NCBI RefSeq assembly: GCF_000739695.1
Contig: NZ_BBIO01000001.1
Span: 62,001-126,000 of the forward strand
DNA: 64,000 nucleotides
Direction of reading: 5' to 3'
DNA from: Tepidicaulis marinus
GTDB lineage: Bacteria > Pseudomonadota > Alphaproteobacteria > Parvibaculales > Parvibaculaceae
Positions 33,831 to 41,944 of this stretch are shown piece by piece. A program made the translations under genes and the position numbers. Under the pieces are notes generated by a model. The model had not been told where the DNA came from. It ran no database searches and saw only the letters and a program-made list of their open reading frames with translations. Within the stretch, counting starts at the first letter, position 1, and every line of letters begins with the position of its first letter.

Positions 33831-34048
33831 TACCGGGTTTTCTCCTTCTCTGATTGACATGAAACGCAAAGTCGTGCGCCGGGCTGAGCGCGCCGGCGTT
33901 CGGGCGGGATCGGTTCCCCGCAGTCCGCGCAATCAGTCCCGGCCGGGCCGGTAACTGATCCGGCCGAACCCGCCGTCCGTAAACATTGACGAATGAGAAG
34001 GCGCCGCTCTTCTTCCTCAAACTCCTGGCACCAATCAACCTCATCCAC
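33830..34048 (-). CDS. DksA/TraR-type C4 zinc finger protein
   Basis: A 72-residue protein with CADCGEPIPPERRRAQPGARLCVSCQ, the four-cysteine zinc finger of TraR/DksA-like phage proteins, and a helical N-terminus. TraR-like proteins bind RNA polymerase's secondary channel and mimic DksA plus ppGpp. I chose the GTG at 34048, which has GGGGGGT upstream and is coupled to the end of the holin gene; a longer ATG reading would lie within the holin gene. Confidence 0.82.
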   Translation of the reverse strand: MDEVDWCQEFEEEERRLLIRQCLRTAGSAGSVTGPAGTDCADCGEPIPPERRRAQPGARLCVSCQSEKEKTR

Positions 34049-34664
34049 GGGCACCCCCCGTGACGCGGCGCACAAGGTCGGTGACGGCGCTCGGCGCCAT
34101 GGTTCCCGGCCGCTGGCCGGCGCAAACCTGCTTGTCATGGGAGCGTTTCACGACATTGACGCCGAGCACCGTCAGAGCGACCCCCCACTGGACCGTGAGC
34201 GCACCCGCAAGGCTTGCTGCCCCGTTCATGAGTGCGGTGACCGCTTCCGCCTTTCCGTAGAGCGTGGCAACAGCGGCTGCGCAAAAGCAGAACATTATGG
34301 CCATGGATTGAAGAGCCCAGGTGACGGCCGTCACGTAGCCCCAGGTCGGGCGCCAGCGGCGGACGAATTTATCGTCGGAATTGATGGCCGCACGGGCCGT
34401 CTCGTTGACGGCTTCGAGCTGGCGGGTGTGGGCTTCCAGCTCGGCAAGTTCGATCTGCGTTGCCTGTTGCTGGAACCGGATGAGCAGCTCGGGGTTCGCC
34501 TTGAGCGCCGGAAGGATATCTTCCGCCTTGTCAGTGCCCACCACGGCCTTGCCGACGTCGATAATTTTCTCGGCTGTCTCTTCGCCCTTTTCACCAAAGA
34601 GCCAGCGCCCAAGGGCGGGCGCTGCGAATTGGGCGATGCCAAGTGCCAGGCTCACAGGTTCCAT
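34041..34664 (-). CDS. Three-transmembrane holin (GTA holin family)
   Basis: The 207-residue protein has a soluble helical N-terminus, then conserved RRWRPTWGYVTAVTWALQSM and three membrane segments in about residues 105-175, the pattern of the 3TM holins used by gene transfer agents and alphaproteobacterial phages. It would release the endolysin into the periplasm. The ATG overlaps the endolysin stop by 1 bp. Confidence 0.85.
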   Translation of the reverse strand: MEPVSLALGIAQFAAPALGRWLFGEKGEETAEKIIDVGKAVVGTDKAEDILPALKANPELLIRFQQQATQIELAELEAHTRQLEAVNETARAAINSDDKFVRRWRPTWGYVTAVTWALQSMAIMFCFCAAAVATLYGKAEAVTALMNGAASLAGALTVQWGVALTVLGVNVVKRSHDKQVCAGQRPGTMAPSAVTDLVRRVTGGARG

Positions 34665-35221
34665 CAGTGATAGGCCCTCCTGAGCCAGCCTTTGAGGTAC
34701 TTCTTGAGTGACGGGCGGGATGCCACGAGAGAGCGGTAAAAGCCCGCAGCCTCCGAGCGCAGCGCGGCGCGCAGTTGATACGCGTCAGCCGATTGCACGG
34801 CAGCGCGCGTGCGTGGGCCGAGAATGCCGTCTTCGGTTAAGGGGAGTCCCACTGCATGGCAGGCGCGCTGCAGGAGTTTATGCGCTTGCACGGCACCCAT
34901 GTTGACCGAAAGATCGAAGACTTTCACACCGATCGCGGGCGGAAGATCCTCGTAGCGATATTTGTCCCACCAGTGTTCGCGGTAGAGCGCCATCGCATCC
35001 TCTTTCGTGAGAAGCTGGATGTCGCCAGGATCAATTTCACCTGAGCGATCGATGTCGAAATCGAAGAAGCCGTCACCGTCGGCATCGATCTCGCCGACCT
35101 GCCGGAGAAAGCGCAAGCTGATGCCCCAATTGGTGGCGCCGCCTGGATCGTCCGCATCATTCACATACCCGCCCTCATGTTCGAGAACAGTTTGAATGGC
35201 TGTTGAGAAGGCTGCGCTCAC
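34664..35221 (-). CDS. Endolysin, GH108 muramidase with peptidoglycan-binding C-terminus
   Basis: The 185-residue protein begins TVLEHEGGYVNDADDPGGATNWGIS, the GH108 pattern with catalytic Glu16. Inside the domain is DADGDGFFDFDIDRSGEIDPGD, two consecutive EF-hand-like loops that could bind calcium. A C-terminal helical region with VGLPLTEDGILGPRTRAAV is the peptidoglycan-binding part. No signal peptide, so it depends on the holin. First gene of the first late block, 57 bp downstream of the palindrome at 35278. Confidence 0.88.
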   Translation of the reverse strand: MSAAFSTAIQTVLEHEGGYVNDADDPGGATNWGISLRFLRQVGEIDADGDGFFDFDIDRSGEIDPGDIQLLTKEDAMALYREHWWDKYRYEDLPPAIGVKVFDLSVNMGAVQAHKLLQRACHAVGLPLTEDGILGPRTRAAVQSADAYQLRAALRSEAAGFYRSLVASRPSLKKYLKGWLRRAYH

Positions 35222-35277
35222 GGCTCATGGCTCCCTTGGTGTGGAGCCACACTAAAGAAGAACGGCGCATAGATTTT

Positions 35278-35296
35278 GGGGTGAACTGTTCACCCC
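35278..35296. promoter_or_regulatory. 19-bp palindrome GGGGTGAACTGTTCACCCC (late operator, copy 1)
   Basis: A perfect palindrome (9-bp arms around a central T) in the 123-bp gap between Mor-like gene and endolysin. On the leftward strand it is followed within a few bases by AAAATCTATGCG, with a possible -10 hexamer CTATGC. So the site would cover the -35 position of an activator-dependent promoter. A second copy lies in front of the capsid block at 27545. Confidence 0.75.
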
Positions 35297-35344
35297 GAGG
35301 TAGGTCGGGGTGCTGTCTATAAATCGCAGAGCTGGTGACCGCCG

Positions 35345-35749
35345 TCAATCGTGCGGTTTCTTCTCCGGCGCGGTGAAGAGATCAGGCTCATCCGCGTCCC
35401 CGTCGACAAGATCGGAGCGGATCTTCTTCACATAGCGCATCGAGCAGCCGACACGCAGCGCAATCGACCGTGCGCTGCCGCGCTGACCGATGATCTCCGC
35501 TTTCTTCAGCTTGGCATATGTGCCCTTCGGGATATCAATGCGCTCGCCGCCAAGCGCTTCGCAAAGATGCTCCATGCGGTCAAGACCAATGAGAGCGGTA
35601 AAGGGATGATCGAGCCGCGCGCGGCGCGGAATATACTGGTCCTGGACGCCGCCGAAATGTTCGGCCAGCTGCAGGGCAGCTTTCGGGCCAATGATCACGG
35701 CAAGACGCTGCAGTCCTATGGGCCAGCTCTTTTCCTCAGTCACGGGCAA
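35345..35749 (-). CDS. mor: Mor/C-family late transcription activator
   Basis: The 134-residue protein has a dimerisation-type N-terminal half (IGLQRLAVIIGPKAALQLAEHFGGVQDQYIPRRARLDHPFTALIGLDRMEHLCEALGGERIDIPKG) and a C-terminal helix-turn-helix (GSARSIALRVGCSMRYVKKIRSDL), the Mor layout in Mu-like phages. In Mu, Mor activates the middle promoter and the related C activates late genes. Only one such gene is seen here, so it may drive both late blocks through the palindromes at 35278 and 27545. Confidence 0.85.
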   Translation of the reverse strand: MPVTEEKSWPIGLQRLAVIIGPKAALQLAEHFGGVQDQYIPRRARLDHPFTALIGLDRMEHLCEALGGERIDIPKGTYAKLKKAEIIGQRGSARSIALRVGCSMRYVKKIRSDLVDGDADEPDLFTAPEKKPHD

Positions 35750-35987
35750 CTCTCCAGCGAACCGTGTATTCGATGGTCATCGCAGGATCTTCAGCCCGTT
35801 TGCGCCAGATAAAACGGCACGTGAGCCCGCCGTCCTGGCGGTGGTACGGTCGGACGGTTTTCTTCAGAACATAGCCATCGGCAATACAGCGCTTGTGAAA
35901 GGCCATGAGCTCCTCGTCATGGCCAAGCAGCCTGAGCGCATCGACCGGGCGTAGATGCCGGCCGGGACGGGAGCGCCGCGCTCTCAT
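35736..35987 (-). CDS. Small phage early-region protein of unknown function
   Basis: The 83-residue product begins MRARRSRPGRHLRPVDALRLLG and ends in a short beta-rich part (DGGLTCRFIWRKRAEDPAMTIEYTVRWRVARD). It overlaps both neighbours and is therefore translated with them. It has no membrane segment and no motif I recognise. Confidence 0.7.
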   Translation of the reverse strand: MRARRSRPGRHLRPVDALRLLGHDEELMAFHKRCIADGYVLKKTVRPYHRQDGGLTCRFIWRKRAEDPAMTIEYTVRWRVARD

Positions 35988-36688
35988 GATTGCTCCTCCG
36001 GCAGGCGGCGCCGGATCATCTCGCCGAATTGGCGGATGAGCGCATCCAGCTGCGCAGCATCTAATTGGGTGATGGAACTATGTGAGGCAATGCCCAATGC
36101 CCGGCAGGCCCACCTGTCCAGCGCGCCGCGATCATCAATTCTGACCGCTTTGAGAGCGTGCAGCTTTTGCCATTGAGCTTCAATGACGCGGCACCGCTCA
36201 TTGTGAAAGGAGCCGTTCGTACTCGCGTAAGGTTCCCAGTTCACGCCGCCGTCACGGCTGGCCCAATCCTTCAGCGCTTCTATCACCGTTGAGGCGTCCT
36301 CACCCGCGATCCAGGCAAGCGCGTCAACGCCAGCTGCCTTTCCGCCGGTCACGCGTTTTGCAAAGGCAGCGAGCGCGCCGTCCGAAGGGTCATGCACGAC
36401 GCCTAAGTGGTACAGTGACAGCCAGAGCGCCCGCATCTTGCCGTGCTCGCGGCGGGCCGCGCCCTTCGGCTTACCAGAGCGCGGGCGAGGCTGGAAACCT
36501 TGTGCCTGGAAATGTTTCAGAAGATCGACAAGCTGCGCATCGCTCATCTTTGTCCGCGACCGCACCTCGTAACGTGCCTCCAAGATATCCCGGAAGGTGT
36601 CTTCATCGAGCCCAAGCTGTTTCTGAGCGATCGAGATTTTCGCATAGAGAGAATGACGGGAGGATGCAGGTTTGCGGGCAGCTTTCAT
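35984..36688 (-). CDS. gemA: Phage gp16/GemA family regulator
   Basis: The 234-residue protein starts with the gp16 pattern (LYAKISIAQKQLGLDEDTFRDILEARYEVRSRTKMSDAQLVDLLKHFQAQGF), followed by a second part RALWLSLYHLGVVHDPSDGALAAFAKRVTGGKAAGVDALAWIAGEDAS. GemA in Mu modulates host gene expression and DNA relaxation. The C-terminal 80 residues are helical and less conserved. Confidence 0.88.
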   Translation of the reverse strand: MKAARKPASSRHSLYAKISIAQKQLGLDEDTFRDILEARYEVRSRTKMSDAQLVDLLKHFQAQGFQPRPRSGKPKGAARREHGKMRALWLSLYHLGVVHDPSDGALAAFAKRVTGGKAAGVDALAWIAGEDASTVIEALKDWASRDGGVNWEPYASTNGSFHNERCRVIEAQWQKLHALKAVRIDDRGALDRWACRALGIASHSSITQLDAAQLDALIRQFGEMIRRRLPEEQS

Positions 36689-37074
36689 TTGCCTTCAATC
36701 TCCATCATATCGCCCAGCGTGAGCGGCTTCACCACCTCAACCGAGCGGGCGCACCGGCGGCGGCGCACGATCCGGCCGCGCTCTTCAAGAAGGTCCAGTA
36801 TGCGGGCGATACCGCCGGTCGACCGATACCCAGTGATGCCCTGAAGCTCGCGCACGGCCGGCGCATGGCCGTGTTTAGAGATGTACCGCTCGATAGCGAG
36901 CAGCACCTTTGCCTGCCGGTCGGTGAGCCCGCGCGCTTCCGCCCGGCAGGCAAGCCGGAGATCCCGCAGCGCGGAGCACATCTGATCCGGCGTGCTGGAT
37001 TTGGCAGCGCGCAGGAACTGGCGGGCTGCTCTTTCGATATCGATCTTTTGTGCGGGCGTGAGGGTTTCCATCAT
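36685..37074 (-). CDS. LexA-like winged-helix regulator, DNA-binding domain only
   Basis: The 129-residue product contains LTDRQAKVLLAIERYISKHGHAPAVRELQGITGYRSTGGIARILDLLEERGRIVRRRRCARSVEVV, close to the LexA N-terminal DNA-binding domain. No peptidase domain follows. It overlaps its neighbours by 4 bp. It may be a competitor or antirepressor-type regulator in the early operon; the target is unknown. Confidence 0.75.
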   Translation of the reverse strand: MMETLTPAQKIDIERAARQFLRAAKSSTPDQMCSALRDLRLACRAEARGLTDRQAKVLLAIERYISKHGHAPAVRELQGITGYRSTGGIARILDLLEERGRIVRRRRCARSVEVVKPLTLGDMMEIEGK

Positions 37075-37361
37075 GCACCCTCTTTTTTGGTTCCCGCGCC
37101 GCCGATGGCCGCATAACCTGATATGTCGACCCAGCTATCATGGTGCTCAGCGTCATGGGAAAGACGGGCCAGCTTGAAAAGGATCATGGCCTGGGCAACA
37201 TCGCCGCCCGTGACGTCCCAGCCGAACTGGGCGCGCCACAGATCGGCAACATGCTCCATGAACCGCGCCGGAGGTCCGTAACTCTTCTGCCGGCCGTCGA
37301 CACTTTCCAGGGCAGCGAAGAGGACTTTTGCTTCGGGAGATGGATCTTTAAGCACACTCAT
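37071..37361 (-). CDS. DUF6378 phage protein
   Basis: The 96-residue product includes YGPPARFMEHVADLWRAQFGWDVTGGDVAQAMILFKLARLSHDAEHHDSWVDISGYAA, the pattern of the DUF6378 family common in phages of alphaproteobacteria. The all-helical His-rich core suggests a small metal- or nucleotide-binding fold, but no activity is established. Start chosen at the ATG inside the end of the Gam gene. Confidence 0.8.
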   Translation of the reverse strand: MSVLKDPSPEAKVLFAALESVDGRQKSYGPPARFMEHVADLWRAQFGWDVTGGDVAQAMILFKLARLSHDAEHHDSWVDISGYAAIGGAGTKKEGA

Positions 37362-37884
37362 TGTCTTGAACCTCCCCGGCCGCCACCTCTTTATCGAGAA
37401 GCGCATCGACCAGTTTGTCGATTTCACTATCGGCAGGCTTAATGACCACGGCTTCACCGCCCCCGATTACCGTCACGCCAAGCTTTTTAAGGTCGGTTGC
37501 TGTGAGACCCGAGAGAGCAGTCTTCTGAGGCTTCTCGGTTACATTAATGAGCGCGTCAGCCTTCTCCGGCATGTGGCGCTTGATAAGCTTCACGACCATG
37601 CCGGCATCGAATTTGAGCTTGCCCTTTTCCTTCATGATACCGACCTTGATGCCATGCAGAATGCGCGTCTTCGGCTTTTTAAAAAGCGCTCGACTTTCGT
37701 CTATTGTCGCCTGTAGCTCCGCATGCGCATTGGCAGCTTTCTCGGCCAGGTTCCTGATGCGCCGAAGCCTGCGCCGTTTGAGGCCGGTCATCTCCGCTTC
37801 GAGTTCGGCAACCGCATCACCGAGTTCGGACCGGGCGTCGGCATATGCCTTGGTCAAGCATTCGATCTCAGAAAAATCACTCAT
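37348..37884 (-). CDS. gam: Host-nuclease inhibitor Gam
   Basis: The 178-residue protein has a long N-terminal coiled coil and the Gam core FKKPKTRILHGIKVGIMKEKGKLKFDAGMVVKLIKRHMPEKADALINVTEKPQKTALSGLTATDLKKLGVTVIGGGEAVVIKP. Mu Gam binds DNA ends as a Ku-like dimer and blocks exonucleases. The ATG at 37884 has GGGAGG upstream, which rules out a longer reading. Confidence 0.88.
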   Translation of the reverse strand: MSDFSEIECLTKAYADARSELGDAVAELEAEMTGLKRRRLRRIRNLAEKAANAHAELQATIDESRALFKKPKTRILHGIKVGIMKEKGKLKFDAGMVVKLIKRHMPEKADALINVTEKPQKTALSGLTATDLKKLGVTVIGGGEAVVIKPADSEIDKLVDALLDKEVAAGEVQDNECA

Positions 37885-38419
37885 GAACGCCTCCCTCGCG
37901 AACCGGATTGCGGTCCATAAGCGGTGCAGATCCAGCGCCATTGCTGCCTGAAAGGTCGCGCGGCTCGCTTGAAGAAGCGGCGGAAAAGCTGGTACATGAC
38001 GTTCTCTCCCGAATGATGAGACGCTGAAGTTCGGCAAGCTCCGTGCGGGCCGTTTCGATAAGGAGGAAAAGCGAGTTGATGCGAGCCGTAATTTGGCTGT
38101 CACCGGCGCCAGAGATGGACGGCAACTTTCTCTCGATTTCGAGCTTTAGTTCCGCGATCTCTTCCGCCATCGCGGTACTTGCGGCGGCACTCAGTTTCTT
38201 CTCGGTTTTTTTGATGAGCGCCCGAACGGCGCTCTGCTCTCTGTTGCCGAATGCCAGCCCGATTTCGCCATAAGAGAAATCGAACATGTGGCTGGCCAAA
38301 TAGCAGGCGAGTTCACGCGGACGGGCATGACGCCTCGCCCCGTGTTTCCTTTCAAGAAGCCGCGGCTCAATGCCGTAGTGCTCGGCCACGACCGATTTGA
38401 TAAGAGCGAGCTCTCTCAT
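37877..38419 (-). CDS. Phage protein with DnaA domain IV-like helix-turn-helix
   Basis: The 180-residue protein begins with a stretch close to the DNA-binding domain IV of DnaA: VAEHYGIEPRLLERKHGARRHARPRELACYLASHMFDFSYGEIGLAFGNREQSAVRALIKK (about 11-71). The remainder is a coiled coil (about 75-150) and a disordered tail. It lacks the AAA+ domain. It may read DnaA-box-like sequences, steer the host replication machinery to the phage or act as a regulator. It overlaps neighbours by 4-8 bp. Confidence 0.8.
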   Translation of the reverse strand: MRELALIKSVVAEHYGIEPRLLERKHGARRHARPRELACYLASHMFDFSYGEIGLAFGNREQSAVRALIKKTEKKLSAAASTAMAEEIAELKLEIERKLPSISGAGDSQITARINSLFLLIETARTELAELQRLIIRERTSCTSFSAASSSEPRDLSGSNGAGSAPLMDRNPVREGGVHE

Positions 38420-38727
38420 GCCGCACCTCTTTCATCGTCCGATTTGCGGGTTAGAAAGCCCATTCTCATAAGCTCGCCTTCGAGCGCAGCGAAGCCGCCT
38501 ATCGCTTCGATCCTCAGACCAGGCGAAGCCGGGTCTGAGGCGAGAGCCGACAGAAGGCCGAGGCTGCTCGCGGCCAGGTGAAGAGAAGCGGAGAAATCAA
38601 GAACAGCTGCAGCCAGCGCCCGGATTTCTTGCTGGCTTGCCATCGTTTCGCGGCGCGCGCCCTTGTTCAAAATGTCGGTTGCCACGGCAACTACATCGAT
38701 GGGCGCAGTGTTGGAAGCGGCAATCAT
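38416..38727 (-). CDS. Small early-region phage protein of unknown function
   Basis: The 103-residue product is mostly helical, alanine- and leucine-rich in the middle (EIRALAAAVLDFSASLHLAASSLGLLSALA), with a charged C-terminus. It overlaps both neighbours by 4 bp. No family recognised. Confidence 0.65.
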   Translation of the reverse strand: MIAASNTAPIDVVAVATDILNKGARRETMASQQEIRALAAAVLDFSASLHLAASSLGLLSALASDPASPGLRIEAIGGFAALEGELMRMGFLTRKSDDERGAA

Positions 38728-38930
38728 GATTGGCCTCCCTTGATGAGCTCAAGCTGTACGCAGGAGCGCCGGGCATGCGGCGCAACGCTGGAGCGTTCCA
38801 TGCCTTCCGCTTGCTCAGCGAGAGCGTCCAGCTTGGCAAGAAAGGCGTTGAAGAAACCCGGCGAAAGCTGACCGCACTCGTAGTGAGCCTTCATGGATGC
38901 TTTCAGATTGCGGATGTCATTACTGATCAT
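38724..38930 (-). CDS. Small early-region phage protein of unknown function
   Basis: A 68-residue helical protein (MISNDIRNLKASMKAHYECGQLSPGFFNAFLAKLDALAEQAEGME...). A start 12 bp earlier at 38942 would overlap the MuB stop codon; the ATG at 38930 has GAGGTG just upstream. It lies between MuB and the helical 103-residue gene. Function unknown. Confidence 0.65.
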   Translation of the reverse strand: MISNDIRNLKASMKAHYECGQLSPGFFNAFLAKLDALAEQAEGMERSSVAPHARRSCVQLELIKGGQS

Positions 38931-38938
38931 GAGGCACC

Positions 38939-39907
38939 TCACGCAGCTGAAGATGTGGAGAGCCGCTCAAACGCAGCCTTGATGTGTTTGAGGTTCCGCT
39001 CTTCGCCTTCACCTGAAGCCAGAACCGTTGCAAGCTGGAGGCATTTCGTGAGGCCGCGCAGAGCGCCTGGCTTACGGCCGATGGCCTTGAGCAGCCGGAC
39101 TTCTTCATCTTCGGTGATCTTCCAGGCATCGATGATGGCGCAGATGTCTTTCGCCTTCGGACGCGCCTGCGTTACACGGACGCCGACGCGGGAGAAAAGC
39201 TGGGCGAATGTTGCTTTGCGCCCCTCGCCTTCAAGACGCGTATAGACGCTTTCATTCCCGACTAGCGCAATGCCGACGCTCCCGTCCGCCCGGTCATAGA
39301 TCGAGCGGAGCTGATCAAGCGCCTCGGACTTCAGGTGCTGCGCCTCATCGATAATGATGAGCCCACCCGAACCTTCAACACGGCGGGCAACGGCGCGGGC
39401 GAGCTTGGAGGCGGACCGCTCCACAAGGTCCATCGCCTCGCACACCTCGCTCAGCATCGTGTGAATGCTCGATGTGGACGGGTCCATCGTGGCGATCCAC
39501 ACGTTCCGGTTCTTGCGCGCATATTCGTGGATGGACGTTGTTTTTCCGATGCCCGCGCCACCGGCAATGACGGAGATTTCCGGCATGATCTGAGCGAAGC
39601 GCAGCGCCTCGATGAAATCCTGCGCGGAAGGCGTCAGAATGAACTCCGGGGCTCGGGGCACGATTGCCTTTTGCCGCTTCTTCTCCTCCCGCCCGGCAAG
39701 CCAGATCTGGACCGCCGCCGTGATCCTATCGTTATTGCCCTGGTAAGAACCGCTTAGCCACCCCGTGAAGGTGCCATAGGCAATGCCTACTTCCTTCGCC
39801 AAGGCTGCTTGGCTTTTGTCTTCGGTCTCCATAATCGCGCGGATCTGATCCCGCACGGCCTGGTGCTCTTCCGGTGTAAAGGTTCTTTCGTTTGCCGCAT
39901 CAGACAT
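38939..39907 (-). CDS. B: Mu B-like transposition ATPase
   Basis: The 322-residue protein has an N-terminal helix-turn-helix (about 28-52, KSQAALAKEVGIAYGTFTGWL) and an AAA+ ATPase domain with Walker A GGAGIGKT (116-123) and Walker B LIIIDEAQ (183-190). It chooses targets and activates the MuA transpososome, and gives target immunity. Located 84 bp behind transposase A. Confidence 0.93.
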   Translation of the reverse strand: MSDAANERTFTPEEHQAVRDQIRAIMETEDKSQAALAKEVGIAYGTFTGWLSGSYQGNNDRITAAVQIWLAGREEKKRQKAIVPRAPEFILTPSAQDFIEALRFAQIMPEISVIAGGAGIGKTTSIHEYARKNRNVWIATMDPSTSSIHTMLSEVCEAMDLVERSASKLARAVARRVEGSGGLIIIDEAQHLKSEALDQLRSIYDRADGSVGIALVGNESVYTRLEGEGRKATFAQLFSRVGVRVTQARPKAKDICAIIDAWKITEDEEVRLLKAIGRKPGALRGLTKCLQLATVLASGEGEERNLKHIKAAFERLSTSSAA

Positions 39908-39991
39908 GTAGTTTCTCCCATGTGGATTGGCAGTCCTTCTCTGGACCGCCGGTTTCAGTGAGGACGCGGGGCCGTCAAACCTGCCGCGTCC

Positions 39992-41944
39992 TCACAATTC
40001 TTTTCCGCCTTGCACGAGCGTCAGACCGGCGCTCAAAGCGGAGGTGAAGTTGATCTCCTCCTCATCGGGCTGCTCTTCTGCCTTCCGGGCCGTGTTGCCG
40101 ACGATGGCCCGCACGACTTTCGATGAAGGCGGCTCGCGATCCTCGACCTCGATCCCGGCATAAAGGTCGGCCAGCTGAGACGCGGAAAGCTGCTTCTCCA
40201 TCGTCGCCAGTTCTTTCGTCTTTCTCACAAAAGCACGGCGGTCGCGGGCATGGGCGCGGGCGCTTTCCGCATCGAAGAACCCGGCCGCTTCAATGCATTC
40301 GGCAAAGCCGACATAAGAACCATCGGTCCGGTAAATGTGGACACCATCATGAAGGTTATCGGGATCGAAGCGGACGGTGACCGGCTTGCCGAGATAATCG
40401 TGTAAGCTCTCGGCCCAGTACCGGTTGCCGAGAAGGCGAATGCTTCCGTCATATTTGTTCGGCCGAACGGACTCCGCAGCAAGCAAGCACATTTGAAGCT
40501 GCTCGGGCCCAGCCTTTCTGATCGCGGATGCCGCGTAGCTGCGCTCGAAAGCCTCATCGAAGCTGAGCGTCCCGCCGCAAACCTTCGTGCGGCGCCCCGG
40601 CTTGGCGTTGAAGAAGCGGATGCCTTGCTCGACGATCTGCAGAAAATCACCCAGATCGATGGCGCGGCTGCCGTAATTCTCCGGCTTCGCTTCCGGCGAG
40701 TTACCGGTATAAGCCCCTTCGCAAGCCGGGTGTTTGGCGATCCGGTCACAAAGCTCCCGGAAGGCGCGCTCGATCGGCTTGGACTGGCCACTATAGGGGG
40801 TTGCCCAGCGCAGATCGATGCCGAGTGCCGTCAGAATGCCGACGGGCTCTTCCGGCTTCACCTTGAAGCGGAAGCGATTAGGCGTTCCGCCGGAAATATA
40901 TTTCGAAGCGAAGGCTCGGCCGTTATCGAGAAGACACCTGTCGGGAATGCCAAAGGCTTCGAAAACATCTTTAAACGCGAGCCGGACCAGGTCGGTGTTC
41001 TCGCTCCGGTCAATTCGCCAGCCCAGTATCTTGTTCGAGAAGAGGTCTTGAATGGCGACCATGAGCGGGCGGGCTATCGTTCCGTCCGGCCAACGGACGA
41101 AGACATCCCATTTATGACCATCCACGTTGACAGCCTCCAGCGCGTGAAGCGCCGTGCGGTCACGCTCCTGAGGCGGATACATCCGGGCCAGCGCGCGCGG
41201 GCCTTGACGGTGCAGGACGAGAACGGGTTTCGGAATTTCCTGGTCGATACGGCGCTTCAAAGTACGCGCGGAAGGAAGGCTCCAGCCTTTCTGATCGGCG
41301 AGGCGTTTCAGATCCTCATAACAGATTTCGAAAGGCCGTTGGGATTGGCGGAGATAATCGGCCAGCAGCGTTTGCCAGGCGCGCGGATCGCATTCGACGG
41401 TCTGCGTTCTTCCCGCATGCCGGGGGCAAAGGCGCGGTAACCAGTCTGAGCGGGGTGCGCCCGCGACCAGGTCCAGCCAGTTATAGACGGTGCGCGGGCT
41501 GACCTTCTCTTTCTTGGCTGCCTCATGCACCGCGAGGTTGCGGATCATGCCGCCATGTTCGAGCGCGAACACAGCGTTCAATGTCCGAAGGCGGTCTTCG
41601 GCCTTTGATTTCTTCGTATCCGGCTGGCGGTTATACCAGTCCCAAAGCTCAGAGCTCTGCGCTTTGGGCTCGGCAGGGTTTTGTTTCGACCCCACGCGTC
41701 CGAGCAACACCACCTGCGCGCGCATCGGCAGCAAGGAAATGTGATACTCGTAACCGCCGCCTCGCCCCTTGCGCCGCCGCGCCATCGGCTCGCCGGCAGC
41801 ATTCAGCCTGTCTTTCCAGCCTTCACGTTTCGCAAGCTTGCGAATGTTACTAACATCAGACGGAAGACCCGGCAGGTTGAGCGCGGCGATTTCATCGGCG
41901 GTAAGCCAGGATGCGATCTGCTTATGAGCGAAGGTTTCGATCAT
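39992..41944 (-). CDS. A: Mu-type DDE transposase A
   Basis: In the 650-residue protein the N-terminus is a Mu-type DNA-binding domain (HKQIASWLTADEIAALNLPGLP), followed by winged-helix/end-binding domains to about residue 255. The catalytic core has Asp275 (VNVDGHKWDVFV), Asp340 (CLLDNGRAF) and Glu392 (SKPIERAFREL), very close to Mu A (269, 336, 392). The C-terminal domain (about 520-650) contacts MuB. It would bind the end repeats at 9347-9385 and 44907-45070. The ATG overlaps the preceding stop codon. Confidence 0.96.
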   Translation of the reverse strand: MIETFAHKQIASWLTADEIAALNLPGLPSDVSNIRKLAKREGWKDRLNAAGEPMARRRKGRGGGYEYHISLLPMRAQVVLLGRVGSKQNPAEPKAQSSELWDWYNRQPDTKKSKAEDRLRTLNAVFALEHGGMIRNLAVHEAAKKEKVSPRTVYNWLDLVAGAPRSDWLPRLCPRHAGRTQTVECDPRAWQTLLADYLRQSQRPFEICYEDLKRLADQKGWSLPSARTLKRRIDQEIPKPVLVLHRQGPRALARMYPPQERDRTALHALEAVNVDGHKWDVFVRWPDGTIARPLMVAIQDLFSNKILGWRIDRSENTDLVRLAFKDVFEAFGIPDRCLLDNGRAFASKYISGGTPNRFRFKVKPEEPVGILTALGIDLRWATPYSGQSKPIERAFRELCDRIAKHPACEGAYTGNSPEAKPENYGSRAIDLGDFLQIVEQGIRFFNAKPGRRTKVCGGTLSFDEAFERSYAASAIRKAGPEQLQMCLLAAESVRPNKYDGSIRLLGNRYWAESLHDYLGKPVTVRFDPDNLHDGVHIYRTDGSYVGFAECIEAAGFFDAESARAHARDRRAFVRKTKELATMEKQLSASQLADLYAGIEVEDREPPSSKVVRAIVGNTARKAEEQPDEEEINFTSALSAGLTLVQGGKEL

